Assembly (NCBI GenBank): GCA_946894095.1
Contig: OX335651.1
Coordinates: 7,710,501 to 7,774,500, forward strand
Origin: Incurvaria masculella
Lineage: Eukaryota > Arthropoda > Insecta > Lepidoptera > Incurvariidae
Length of the DNA stretch: 64,000 nt
Direction: 5' to 3'
Shown here: piece by piece, positions 36,337 through 49,800 of the stretch
Numbering within the stretch: position 1 is the first letter of the stretch
How the letters are laid out: every line of letters begins with the position of its first letter
The notes under the pieces: model-generated
Told to the model about the DNA's origin: nothing
The model's input: the letters and a program-made list of their open reading frames with translations, nothing else
The model's database searches: none
Translations under genes and position numbers: made by a program

Positions 36337-36466
36337 CGCCTCATTATAGAGCAGCAGCAGGTAATATAAATAGGTGTTGCAACGGTCAGTACATTGATTT
36401 CGCCAGCGTAATCCTCGAGATTTAACTTTTTGAAATGTATATTTAACTTGACGCGATGTTGTAACC

Positions 36467-36572
36467 GTGCATAAGGAAAGTCTTGGCATGGAACTTAGAT
36501 CCCACGTGGCTTGTCAGGTTAATGTCATGACAGTTGGTGTGATAATAGCCATCCATGTCTAGTTACATACAG
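36467..36572 (+). mobile_element. SINE tail fragment
   Basis: It matches aaggaaagtcttggcatgga and tagccatccatgtctagtta of the SINE family's 3' part. Confidence 0.65.
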
Positions 36573-37082
36573 CCTTCCCACGTTCTTACGGAACATAATT
36601 TTTGCACTAAATTAATTACTTACTTTGTATGGAAAGTCTAACTTTTTATTCAGAGGATATTCAGAAACAAGTTTGAAAACTTTTTTGTTTATTTGAATGC
36701 CAATAACCTTTCCCAAATTTAACGTACTGGGCGTTGCGTATTTATAATAACTCCCGAAAATTCAATCGATGCGTTCTTCGTATGTTTGAAATAAGAAAAC
36801 GCTCAATGCAATTCTCTGAGAAAACTTCCGGAGATAATTGTTTTATTCTAGTTGCTATTGTTATGGTAGAAACGTTTTTACGCTTTCTTGGGGGATTATC
36901 ACGGATGTTCAATACAGTCTAGACAAGGCAAGAGAAAGTATAGAGAGAGACAGGACTTTTTTGTAAAATCATCATTCACAATATTGAAAAGAAATTATTC
37001 AGATTGGTCTGATATAAAGCTTTTTTTTTATAAATCTGGTTTCTTTAGTCGGCTCCCTTGAAATTATCATGAGGATGCCATA

Positions 37083-37355
37083 TTTTTTTAATGTAACTGG
37101 ATGTTAATGGGTAATACCACACAGGCTCTAATAAAATTTGACCAACTATTCTCACGAAAACTGTGAAGATGGCATGCCAGGACCTTCCCTGGATTGCTCG
37201 GTTACATTGAACTTGATGGAAAACACGGACAATGTTTATTGCCGCTTCGACCAGGGTTTATTCAACACTACGACGGTACCAATCCGAGCGGGATTACCCT
37301 CCCACCTGGTAAGGAAGGAGGCCTACAGATGTACATGGAATCGGAACCAAGGGCG
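37083..37355 (-). mobile_element. SINE (tRNA-headed family), head missing
   Basis: In reverse orientation: T-run and aatgtaactggatgttaatg, gcatgccaggaccttccct, the ttgccgcttcgacc block and tacatggaatcggaacc. The stretch is moderately diverged. Confidence 0.75.
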
Positions 37356-37469
37356 AAAAGTGGGACCGCGTGTATTAATTCTAAGTGCAGGAACCCACTC
37401 ATTATTAGCTACAACCAATCACCTAATTCCGCCATTTGGTCATACCTCTTTTTGCAATGGTAACAGAAC

Positions 37470-37817
37470 CAATATAGACGTCTCGTCTCTGTCGTAAGCG
37501 GAGGTCAGACGCCAAAATATGTGGCACGAATAAATCTCCACACAATGTTTGCTGTCAAACATGTCCGCAATGTATCCGTTGCTGTTTTGCATCCCGAGAC
37601 CGCTATCAGCCTCCGCCACCCGACCAGTCGTCAGCTAACCGGTCGCCCAGTCGGTCACGCATTGAGCGCTCGCACCGTCATCGTTAGAGGTCATTATAGG
37701 ATGGACATGCCGAGAGTCGTGTGCGCGGCGGTGGTAATCACCGGCTAGCATGCTCACGGGACATTATGCCCTATGACAAGCCAATGTTAGGAGTGATTCC
37801 GAGGTGCTGTGTGTGAT
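37470..37817 (+). promoter_or_regulatory. Likely promoter / 5' UTR of spz1
   Basis: A balanced, CpG-containing segment directly upstream of the spz1 start codon, unlike the AT-rich flanks. It is open for 75 codons (37521-37748) but has no recognisable protein. I read it as promoter or untranslated leader. Confidence 0.35.
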
Positions 37818-40800
37818 ATGGCGATTGAGAACTGTTTACAGTGGATAGTATGTGTGACGCTGGTAAGTCCTTTTTGGTGGAAGAGGAACATCTGCGAATA
37901 GTCATTATCTATGATTCAATCCTGATTATCTTGTATCTACATTACTAATGAAGCTTAATTAAATATTAATTAAAAAACATTTACTGTAGAACTATGTTAA
38001 TGTTAGTTTTATCGTGACCGAGTGGTTCAAATGAGTGTCAGAAGTGCGAAAGATATACACAGACAAGCCATCTAGTCATATTTATTTTATCGTGTTAAGC
38101 AAGTAGGTAATATTACACATACATATGTAGCTTAGATTATTCGCGAAAGTATCCTTTGGCTGTGAAAAAAGTAAGAAAACAGTAAAATTAACCTTTTCAT
38201 AGCCGCATGCAAACAAACAAACAGACGTTCCGTCTAGCAAACTAAGCACCTCGTAACTATAGATAACAAGTGCACTTTACTGCTAATTCCTCTATAGTCC
38301 GCTCATAGGCGTAGCCACTGAAGAGAAAGGAAGGAGGAGTGGCATGCACTCGATATCGCGTCTCCGCCGCATGGTCTAAGTGACCATATAGGAATTCATT
38401 CAAGGAGTTCGTATGCTACACAGTCGAAATATCGCCACTGCACGCGACTGTACTCTAAAAATGCGTTCAAATCAGTTCTCTCTCACCCACACAAACCCTC
38501 CAATAAGTCTGCGGCTATTATTGGGTACGGCTATGTTTGCATGTGGCATGTACGTAGTTTTTGAAAACTGGAGATAGCGGGTCCCTAGTGAACTCGCTAG
38601 ATGGCATATCTCCTTCCTTTTTAGGGTTCCGTACCCAAAGGGTGCCAACGGAACCCTATTACTAAGCCTCCGCTGTCCGTCTGTCCGCCCGTCCGTCCGT
38701 CCGTCTATTCATTGTGCTCTAAACGTGCACCCCTAAGTTGACACCGATAATAATCACCCGTCTCTTGTTTACTCTCCTTGTTGGAAGGAGGGGGTCGCTC
38801 GGTCGAACCTTTCCAACAAAATAACAATCGATAACTTCTCTTGAATTTAAAGTCATAACACTGCTCCTCATAACTTCTCAGCTCCCACCGTATTTAGAAG
38901 CGAGTAAACGCAAAAGTGAAAAAAACAGTAAGTACGATTTCCGAAAATCGAGGTTATGAAATATTATAACGTACTTTACGCAGTACCTGAGGAAGTCGCT
39001 TTGGACATCTTTGAATACTTTGAGCATGTTTGGCACAAAGGTTCTAGGCAAGCTCCCATCATTTGGCACTGCTGCATAGGTACTTTCTGATTGTCAGCTT
39101 AAAATCTCATCAGGGTGATTAAAAAACCGACCAAACATTTCACAGAGACATTCAAACTAAACTGAAGACGAGATCACAGGTGCAACTCCGTCTTAGGCCA
39201 TGTCGGGGCCCTTGGGCACACAATGATTTGGGGCCCTTTTGGAAAGTAAAGAAAAAGAATAATTTAAAAAAATCTGCTATGACCTTATAGTTACGCCCTT
39301 ATTCGCATTCGGAAATATTCTTAGTACAGCCCGAACAAAAGTTTAGACGGTGGCGAAATGCGGCGAAATGCGGAACTAGATATTTCGTGCATGGCAATGC
39401 CACGCCTTCTGTCAAACTTGGCAATGTCATTAGCATATCACTTCTCAGTGTTGCCACTTTTTGGTCGGGCTGTATCTACATAAAAAAACAATTTAACTGC
39501 AAATATACGGGCTCTTCGGGGTCCCGGTGAGGATGGGGTCCCTGCACGGGCCGCGAGTGCCCTTATGGTAAAGACGGTTCCCACAATCCTACATGGCCAT
39601 CACTGATCAAAGTGATTCCCATAGCGTAAAGTCAAGAATGCGTGCGGCGGAATCTAGCCAGTGCCATCATGTCAGCGGGAGGGTACGCACTTTCGCGCGC
39701 TCCGTGCCCGCTCGGCAAGTTACGACTAGTCTATTTTGTCAAAAAAAAAAGATTTTATAACAGCAAAGGGGATGTGTACCTCGTTATAGCTGAAATGTAT
39801 AAGATTTTTTTATTTCATTCTTCTGAATAGAAATATAACAGAAAAATGGCTTTGAAAGGTATAAAATGTACTTTTACAAATATTTTTTATTTCGATGACT
39901 CGTAAACGTACGTTCTATAAGCTCAGTATTTTTTCAATGTTTAACAACCCAAGGATTTACTGTAATCGACTTCAGAAAAACGTTCATAACTATTTAGGTA
40001 TGATTGGGGCTAGTTTATCCTGGAAAAAAAATATTGAGTACACTACAAGTTTACATTTTCAAGTTTTAAGATACAACTAAAATTACTTAAATATGTACTT
40101 CGGATGACGCTGTCGATGAATTAGGCTGCCTACTTTACGACTTTCGAAATATTGTTTTTCAAAATATTTTGAAAGCTCGTTCAATCAAATAAACAAGTGG
40201 CCAAAGGCTGTGGACAGGAAAACAGAGTGAGGAAAGACCACCCGCCAGGTGGGACGACGAAATCAAGTGCGTCGGCGGAAAGCAGTGGTTCCGTACCGCG
40301 GGGGGTCGGGAGGACTGGAGGAAAATTGGAGAGGCGTATGTCCAGAAGTGGACGCAAACACGCTGACTGACTGACACAGTCTGAAACTGAGTATCTTGAC
40401 AAAAGGAAATAAACAAAAGATCCATTTATAACGTTTTGTTTCACTAACACCTTGAGGAGCACCTTAGTTAGGTTGAAGTATAACTACGTATTATTCAATT
40501 TTGGTTCTGCACTCACACATCGTGATTCCCAAATCAATGGTTTTCCTTTATAGAATATGAAGTTACATTACTTTAATCATCGCGTCAGGTGCTGTAATTA
40601 TAAACACAATTATTAAAATGGATATCTAGACGGTCACTGCTTGTGACTTCCTCTTCGTATATATTTAAATATCAATTTGCATAATTATTTGAACATTTTA
40701 ATTCAAACAAATCACTTCACGGCAATGAGCATATGCATACATATGTTGTAAGAATTATTTTAGTTTGTTCCTCTAACATTGTTTTCATTGTAGGCAAACG

Positions 40801-43800
40801 TTTTTTGTCCGAGCCTAATTACCTTGATTTCATACAGCAGGTAGGTTTACCATTGGTAGTGGGTAAGTATAAATCTACTATAATGGTCACCATTATAGTG
40901 GATTTATACTTTTTGCCGCGACATGCAAACGACCGTTTGGTTAATGACTAAATTAGAAGAGATAACCAAAGCCGAAGGTCTTGTGGACGATGCATGTTCT
41001 GTATGGATAGTCCGAGTTCTGACCTAAATTGGCGTTTACGGAACTTCGAAGTTACGTAAAAACGTCAAATTCCATACAAGGTTTTACTACTTATTCTTTG
41101 GTTACTTCTGCAAGCTGTCAACATCAAACTCGGACTTCCAATTTGTATCAAAAAGGCGGAGTCGGCGTAAACGGCAAAGTCAACGTATTTACGGCGACGG
41201 TAAGTCGGACTCGCAGGTAGTAGTTCGCTTAAGGCTGTTCCGACCCATATAAAGTGGTTTGCACACATAACGCAAAAAGTATTGCACTTTAAGCCACGAA
41301 TTCATAATAAAAGTTTAATATAGTCATATTACTTGCAGCGAAAACAATTTCACAATTTCAGGATTATTGGTTTTATGATAATATGAATTTATTTAAATAC
41401 GATTTTTATTTAACAGCGCAATCTAACGGTGTAAAACTTCTAATCGGCAATTACAACGAAACCATTAAACCTGAAATTGTGAATATGTTTTCGCTGCAAC
41501 TACTATGGCTATATTTAATATTTTTGACGAACTCGTGCCTTAAAAGTGCAATACTTTTTGCGTTGTGTAAAAAAACATTGTATGGGTCGGAACATCGCGC
41601 TCTCTTCAATTTCTGCGTACGTTTGAAAACGCTAGTCGATCGGTTTGGAGTAAACGACAATTTAGGTGGCAAGTGGGACTATAGGGGCTCAGCTAGCGCG
41701 TCGTCAAAGTAAATGATAAACAACGCTAGGAAGCAGTAAGTTTGGCAACATTCATTCTCCTGGGGTTGACCACGTGATAGCATATGATATCTGCTCATAC
41801 CGGTTTTGCTCACCACAAATATCTAGCCAATGAAGTCGATATAAAATTGGGTGGAATTTAGTGTAGGTCGGTTTCGATGTTCGTAGAGGTACAGAGGTAA
41901 AACTTGAAAATGTTTACGTTAAATGGATGAGCAGCCATGCAAGAAGATTGTGTCATATAGATGTTTAATAGCTTGTTATTCATAAGGCAAAATCAATGTA
42001 AAACTGGTTATCTACATTGATTTGGTTAAAGGTAAATTTGGCGTTTGGCACGGAACTATTTGTCAATAGGGTTTTAATAAGTTTCTAGCACACACAACAC
42101 AAAAAGTAACGGGCTTTGAGGCTTAATAATTATTGATGTTACAAGGAATTTGACATGTATTTATGCATAATCGTCCGTGAAGCAAGGACACATTAATTAA
42201 AGAAAGATCCCTGTAAAAAGAGCTACTTTACGAATATACTGCAAGGTCGATTATGCATGCATACATGTCACATTCCATTGAATAAGCGATGTACATGCTT
42301 AGTACGAAAAGTATATTTACTTAAATTATTAATATTTTTTTTCCATTATTTGTTTAGGATTATCAACGGGTTCATTTTAATACATTTTATAAATACTTTA
42401 CCAGTACCTACACTAAAAGTCGCCAACACAACATTCACCAGCAAAAATAAATCTTAACAATGAACGCATGCAACAAAAGTATGTAAATTAAAGGTTAAAG
42501 AGAAAAGGAATAATAATGATCTCTGACACGACTGAGAATTACCCGCACATCGCAACTTTTCACAAATTCATGATCTCGGATGTCGAACAAAACCGGCCAA
42601 GTGCGAGTCGGACTTGCACACGAAGGGTTCCGTACCATCGTACAAGATTTAATACAAAAACAGGTTTTTTGAATGGGTTGATTATAGCGGCAAAATAAAT
42701 ACATACTCTGTGAAAATTTCAGATGCCTACCTATTACGGTTCATGAGATACAGTCCTGTGACGGACGGACGGACGGACAGCGGAGGCTTAGTGATAGGGT
42801 TCCGTTTCCACCCTTTGGGTACGGAACCCTAAAGAGCATTATCACTTGGGTGACACCGTTTTGTATCGCAGGTTCTGTTCGCTCGAGGCGGTGGCTACCG
42901 GCGGGAATACGAGACCCATCCCTACGTGCACCCGCAGGAACCCGAGGCCGGGGACGCAGAGGGCTACACTCCGTACAGAAGCGAGGCCTTCTATAGAGAG
43001 TGGGGGACGAGGGGAGAGGACAGTGGAAGGAGTTACGTCGCCGAGCGGAGAGATGGGAGCCGCGGTCACCGCGAGCACGGTCGCGGCCGCCGGCCGCAGC
43101 ACAGCACGAGGGCCGAGAACGGGACTTACAAGATTGTGAATGTGCCTCCAGCGACGTCGCATTCAAACCTAAGGGGTATACAAGTCCAGGGGGCCCATTC
43201 AGGTAAGAGTGAGTTCGAGTTCAAAAGTGAGATAACCTAAAAATAGTTGTATTTTTTTATGCGACCTGACATGGATGGCTAATATCACACAACTACCGTT
43301 ATGATATTAGCCTAATACACCACATTCCCTAAGGAATTAGGTGCCATGCCAGGACCTTCCCTTTATGAGCACGGCTACATTGAACTGGATGGAAAGCACG
43401 GACAATTTTTCATTGCCGCTTCGACCATCCTTTCATCCAATGCGATGGTATCAACTCGGGCGGGCTTAAACACTACCACCTAGTAGGGGAAGGGGACCTA
43501 CAGTTTTAAATGGATTCCGAACTATGGAGCAGCTGCCCGCATTCGTAACCAAATGCACTTATCGAACTCGGAAAGAGAAAGATAGTATTGCATGTCGGAT
43601 TTGAACCCAGACCTCTGGGACGCTAGGCCAGTTCCCGCGCCACTAGGCTACGAGCGAGAGTAATTTTACCTTCCAAAGTATTCATGGGACAAACCAGATT
43701 TTGACCAAAACTAAAATGGTGTTCACGAAGTGCGAAAACATGAACTATCTATGAAAGTGAGTTAAAAATTAGCGCATAAATCGAACTCACTCTTACCTGA

Positions 43801-46800
43801 ATGGGCCACCAGTTTCAATATATTGTGAATAAACAGATTCTAGATTCCTACATTCCCAAAGGATTAGGCGCAATGCCAGGACCTTTCCTTTACGAGCACG
43901 GCTACACGGGACTGGATGGAAAACACGGACAACTTTTAATTGCCGCTTCAACGATAGTTTCCAATGCGCTGGTACCAACCCGGGCGGGCTGAACCGTACC
44001 ACCTATTAGGGAAAGGATTCTATTATTTTCCTAGAATCGGTGATAGCTAGAATGGCATGTAATACCATTTAATTCTGAGCTTGCTAACCCTACCTCCAGT
44101 ATGTAGGGAAGATGGCCTTATATGCGTTCCTAAATAACCATAAAGTAATCTGCTCACATCAAGAATCAAATGTACACATGTGTGCAGCGCCATGTGGTGT
44201 GTTAGGCTAATATCTGCCGGTCAGTTTGGTATTAGATGGGTGGCTACGTCCAATTGACATACATGACAATTACATAAAAAAAACACTAGCTCGCCTATTC
44301 CCCCGGCGAATTTATTTACCATGGTAACCCCACTAGTTCGTTTTAGCTTCAGTTTCTTTATTTCCTCCATTAGATGTATATTACACACTCGGATTCGTAT
44401 TTTTTTTATTCTGTCGGTTCGATTACTTCTGGCGAAGAAGAGCCGACAAGAAACTTCGTCAGGTTCGTCATTGTATTTTCTTTTCTATTGATACTTACAA
44501 ACAGTGATTGATTGATTACTACTGCTCACAAAGAACATTACATACATTGGTAAAGAGCATAGATAAATGTCTGTAAATGTCTGAGCAAACTCTTGACTAC
44601 GATAATGATATCTCATTCTAAATTAATAGGAACAGTAAAATAGTAAAAAGCCATCGTAATTTTTAGGGTTCCGTACCCAAAGGGTGCCAACGGAACCCTA
44701 TTACTAAGCCTCCGATGTCCGTCCGTCACAGGGCTGTATCTCAGTAACCGTAACAGATAGACAGCTGAAATTTTCACAGAGTGTGTATTAATTTTGCCGC
44801 TATAACAAGAAATAGGTAAGATTAAAAAATGATTAAAATTAAAGGGGGGCCCCATACAAAAATCGTGATTTTTTTTTTATTCTTTTACGATGGTCCGACT
44901 CGCACATGGCCGGTTTTTGTTACAAGGTAATATCAAATCAAATATAAGTTAGTAAATAAACAAATTCATGCTACAATGTAGTACCTTCTTTAGTCTATTG
45001 TAGTACCCATGTCAAAGAATATATACACGGTGTTAACCCAAGTAGGCGACATTCCCGAACGGAGATTGTTTTGGGTCACATATTGATGCCGAAAAATTAG
45101 GTTTTTTTTTGTTTTGACCTTTTGTTTTAAAATTTTCGATTTCTAATACTAGTATGAAAACATAGTATTTCGTAATAAGAACCGCACTGCATTCACAAAA
45201 AGTTCTAAAGTACGACATTTTTTAAAATAAATGTGAAAATTTACATTCGGATCGACGCAATAAAATTGGCGGCGGCGCCGCGGCGCGCAGTCAGCTGCGA
45301 GACAGCAAACGCGTGACCTTGGCAGTGGCGCGTACACATGGCGTGCTTACACCATTCCAAAGGGAAATTGTCGCTGAGGTAAAAGTTTGGATTCAATCTG
45401 CAATTTTTTTTACTATGTTAGATTTAATTTTCAAATGCCACAAAATGATGAGCATATGAAATTGTTAAATAATCGGTATTAAAATAGAAATGTCGGGAAA
45501 AAATTTAACACCGTGTATATATATGTAAAAAAACTATACATAATTGTTACAGTAGGTTGAGTAAGACGTATTACGCCATAATCACCTTCCTATTTTGGAC
45601 GTTCGCAGATTCCAAAGACGAGATCGCGACGAGCCTGCGCGACAGCATCGTGTTCCCGGAGGCGCCGGCGCGGCTGACGAAGGGCGCCGGCGCCGAGGGC
45701 GCGCGGGGCGACGCGGCGCAGAAGTTCCAGCCCCACGTCACCGAAGCCTGCAAGGAAGGGCCCACGCTGTGCGTTAATGTGGCCAACTACCCGGACAACT
45801 ACATCGCCGGTATTCTGAGCAATTCGGTGAGTTACCCTGCATATCTACGATATATCTAATCATATTTCATTAATTCTGAACAGACGTACACACATTAACG
45901 CAAACTGTCTCATACGCACATAGTTGATTCAATCAACTAGTAACATCACTTGCTTTTTAGGGTTCCGTACCCAAATGGTGCCAACGAAACCCTATTACTA
46001 AGCCTCCGCTGTCCGTCCGTCCGTCTAGCCGTCCGTCCGTCTGTCACAGGGCTGTATCTCATGGACCGTTATTACGGTCCATGAGGTAGGCAGCTGAAAT
46101 TTTTAACGGAGTGTGTATTTATTTTGCCGCTATAACAACAAATAGGTAAAATTTTAAAATAATCAAAATGAAAGGGATCTCCCATACAAAAAACCTTATT
46201 TTATTGTGTTAAATCTTTCGTGTGTATACGGAACTCTTCGTGTCCGAGTCCGGCTCGCACTTGGCCGGTTTTTTGTCATTACCTATCTCAAGGTACACTT
46301 TTTCTTATTATAAATAACGCCACCTTCAAAATGTATACTTTTACTTGTTTTGGTGAGGGATAGTTTTGAAGACAGATCTTTATACTTGTTACCAATTATT
46401 TATTTGTAACTGTGTTTTATTTCTGCCTTTGTTTTTCCTCGAATAATAAATAAATAAAAATAAAGCGAAAACGAGTTAGTCACAGATGAAAGTGAGACAC
46501 GTTCGCCTGACGTCATCAAACATCAAATGTGACGTTATGTCATTGCACTCTAATAAGATTAATTAGAAAGGACAACACTCCTGGCTGTCATTTCATGAGT
46601 GCGAAAGCGTTGTGACTCACCGGTGACCCACAGGTGAGAATCTCATGAGTAGACACCCTGAATCGGTTGAAGCAGACAGAACTCTGCAATGCCATATGCT
46701 ATTCCGAATAGAAGTATGTAGAAGGATGAATTTCAGCATAGAAATTTCGTGCAATACCAGCTATTTAATATCTAGCCTGTAAACTAACTTTGAGTTCAAG

Positions 46801-49800
46801 TAGGAATTCTTCCACGATCTTAACATAATCATGCGTCTATAGTTTATTTTTATCATTTCACCGAAAGCTGCCGTTAAAAACTGTAAGACTAGTAAACAGA
46901 TGTATTTTACATAAACGAATTTGTATTGCAGGCTGACGACTTGCAACATCAGCTTACTGTGGACGAGATAGAATCAGTGATTGCACAGCGGTTTGGCGAA
47001 GATCCTAACGAGTTCGAGCTATGCTCCTTCCAAGAAAGGGTAAATAACGGTAAACTTGAACGCTTGAAATAAAATACAAACATTTAGAGTGATTAATCCG
47101 AGTTCCCACCTAAATTGGCGTTTACGGAACTACGAAGTTACGTGAAAACGTCAAACCCAATGCAAGTTTTTACTACTTATTCTGTGGTTTTACTTCTTCA
47201 AGCTGTCTAGTCCCTGATTTAACCACCTTCAACTACCTGAAATCCGTAAGTTACATGTCGGTTACATTGAATATTTACATGGTGTAACCGAAAGATGTGA
47301 GATGGTGGGATTTATGTAGCTGGAGGTGGTGAAGACGGCGTATTTGTATTAAAAGGGCGTAAACTGCAACGTCAACGTATTTACGGTGACGGTGAGTAAG
47401 CAAGCGGTCAAATCAAACTCGGACTCGCAAATGCTAGTTCGCTTAACGCCCACTGCGCGCGATCTTATTTGAAAACGCTCATCGATCGGTTTGGCGAAAG
47501 TGGGACTAGGGGGATCATTTAGTGTGCTAAACTTTTTGAATATATTCGTTGTAACGGAATCTTGAAATACCCTGATCTAAATAGCAAAGGAGGTTTCTGT
47601 GATTGTGTTTAATATAAATGCACGTCGATATTCACCCCTGTTTTCACCACCTCCAGTCTGAAATCAAATTAGTAACTTTCGGTTACATGCATCGCATAAT
47701 TAACAACATGGTGTAACCGAAAGATAGCATTGGGATTTTGTAACTAGATGTGGTATCAAAGGGCGTCAGACGAGCAAAAGCTCTGTCAAAGAGAATTTAA
47801 GATCATATAGGTAAGCCAAGTCAACAACCACCATCTTAATGTAAGTTTCGGGATTGTTTCCAGGTGGTATTTCCACAGGCCGCGCAGAATAAGGACTCCA
47901 AATGGTTGATGGTAATCAACCAGCAAAACTACAAGCAGGGATTCAGGGTCGAAGTTTGCCAGTAAGTAAACCGCATTTGTTATTGTTTAGTGTGATAGTA
48001 TCGTCTGGTATGTTTGCCACGTGGTGAGTAATAAGTTAACAGGCAATTCCGTCATCCTTTGTTCAAACCTTTCACTAGAAACAACCTGACTAGAAAGCAT
48101 TCTAATTGCTCATTTGTCGGTGTAATATGGTGTTATGGGAGGAACGGTGAAAAATTATTTCTCATTTCATTCAAATGCGTAATTATGCATAAATCATAAA
48201 TATAAATATTCTAATCAAGTATGTATCTATATACTGTTTTACTATTTTCTAAATATTAAATCATTTGATCAGCCTTTTCGCGTAACGATTCTCTTTTGAA
48301 TCAGGTCCTGGGGAATTTACTTTCACTTACTACTCGAAGGATAAAACTGTAAAAAGTATCACCTTGACATGGCTACTGCACTCAAGGTTGGCTCCTAACG
48401 AGGGAACTCCTCAACGATTAACAGGATAAACACGAAATGTTGTATGAGCATATAATTATGATAACCCGTTCTAAGATTCCGTGGTTCTAAGTGTCACCAT
48501 GACATGGCTACTGCACTCAAGGTTGGCTCCAAACGAGGGAACTCCTCAGCGGTTAATAGGGTTTGATTTAATTTAAAGTTCACTTCTTTTTAGAGCATTT
48601 AAATAAAATGAAATGTTTCAAGAAAAAAGGTTTTTTTAGGTGCACTGCAGAAGTCGAAATATTCTTTACAGGCGACCGTTATGTTGCGACCAGCTGATGA
48701 TTAGCTTCGGTAGCCCAGTGACGCGACGACACAGGGCTCAGTACGCGGTTCAGTAAGCCTGGGCGCGTTGGGGTTCTAAAGGAGTGATTGTTCGACCGTT
48801 GTGGCGGCCGTGGCTCGGATGATACGTTAAACTGTAGGTCTCCTTTCCGTACTTGAGGTGGGTAGGGTAAATCTCGCCCAGGTTGGTACAATCGAATTAA
48901 ATAAAACCGGCCAATTGCGAGTCGGACTCGCTCACGAAGGGTTCCGTACTATTATACAAGATTTGACCCAAAGTAATCACGTTTATTTTATGGTGGCCCC
49001 CATGAATTTTTATTTATTTGCTAAGAAAGGCCCTTAATTTGTGGCGATTAAGCTAATCAGCAGTAGGTGAAAAAAGCTACCTACAATCACATGAAAAACT
49101 GGTAAGTGTTTCTGTTCACAGAACTGAGAAAATCTGTAGGTTCTGGCTATAGATTTATTCTAAGTAGTAGCCATGTCAAGGTGATACTTGTATACAAAAT
49201 TTCGTGTCTTTTTTCTTTCGTGGCCAACAGCGTTTAATAGTTCCTTTGTCTGGTGCTAACCCTCGAAGTCGATTCAGGTAATGCTTGCCATAAAAATGCA
49301 ATGTCATCGGAACTGAACTAAGATGTTAAATTTCAAATCCGTCGGAAGTAGTGCTAATTCAGCGTGCAAGGTTTGACCTAAACACCTACAGCTCTATTCA
49401 GAGTGGGCGGACTAACTTTAGTACGCGTTTTAAGGTCGGACTAAGCCGGTTGTATGGTTAGTCCGGTGCTAATCTCGTACTAAGTTTTGATAGGGCCTCT
49501 CTGAATACCACTGCTACATTACATGCACACAAACATTGCAAGTTGTAAAAAAAACTTGTAAAAAGTCTCAAAACCTCTTCATTTCCAGAAAGGAGAACTC
49601 CAGCTGTGACCCGGCTGTCTCGTTCCGGCTCGGCATGGAGGCGTACTGCAAGCAGAAGTTCGTGCTGCGCAAGATGGCCGCCGTCGACGAGTTCGGCCAG
49701 GTGGTGATGGACCACTTCCGGCTGCCGAGCTGCTGCTCGTGCACCGTCCGCTACATCGACCCGTACGGCGTGGGCAGGAAGAGGCGGCGCACTAGACAGG

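Noticed and set aside
42741..43166. 141-codon minus-strand frame opposite spz1 exon 2
   Set aside because: Caused by the GC-rich coding exon and the adjoining repeat; no motif.
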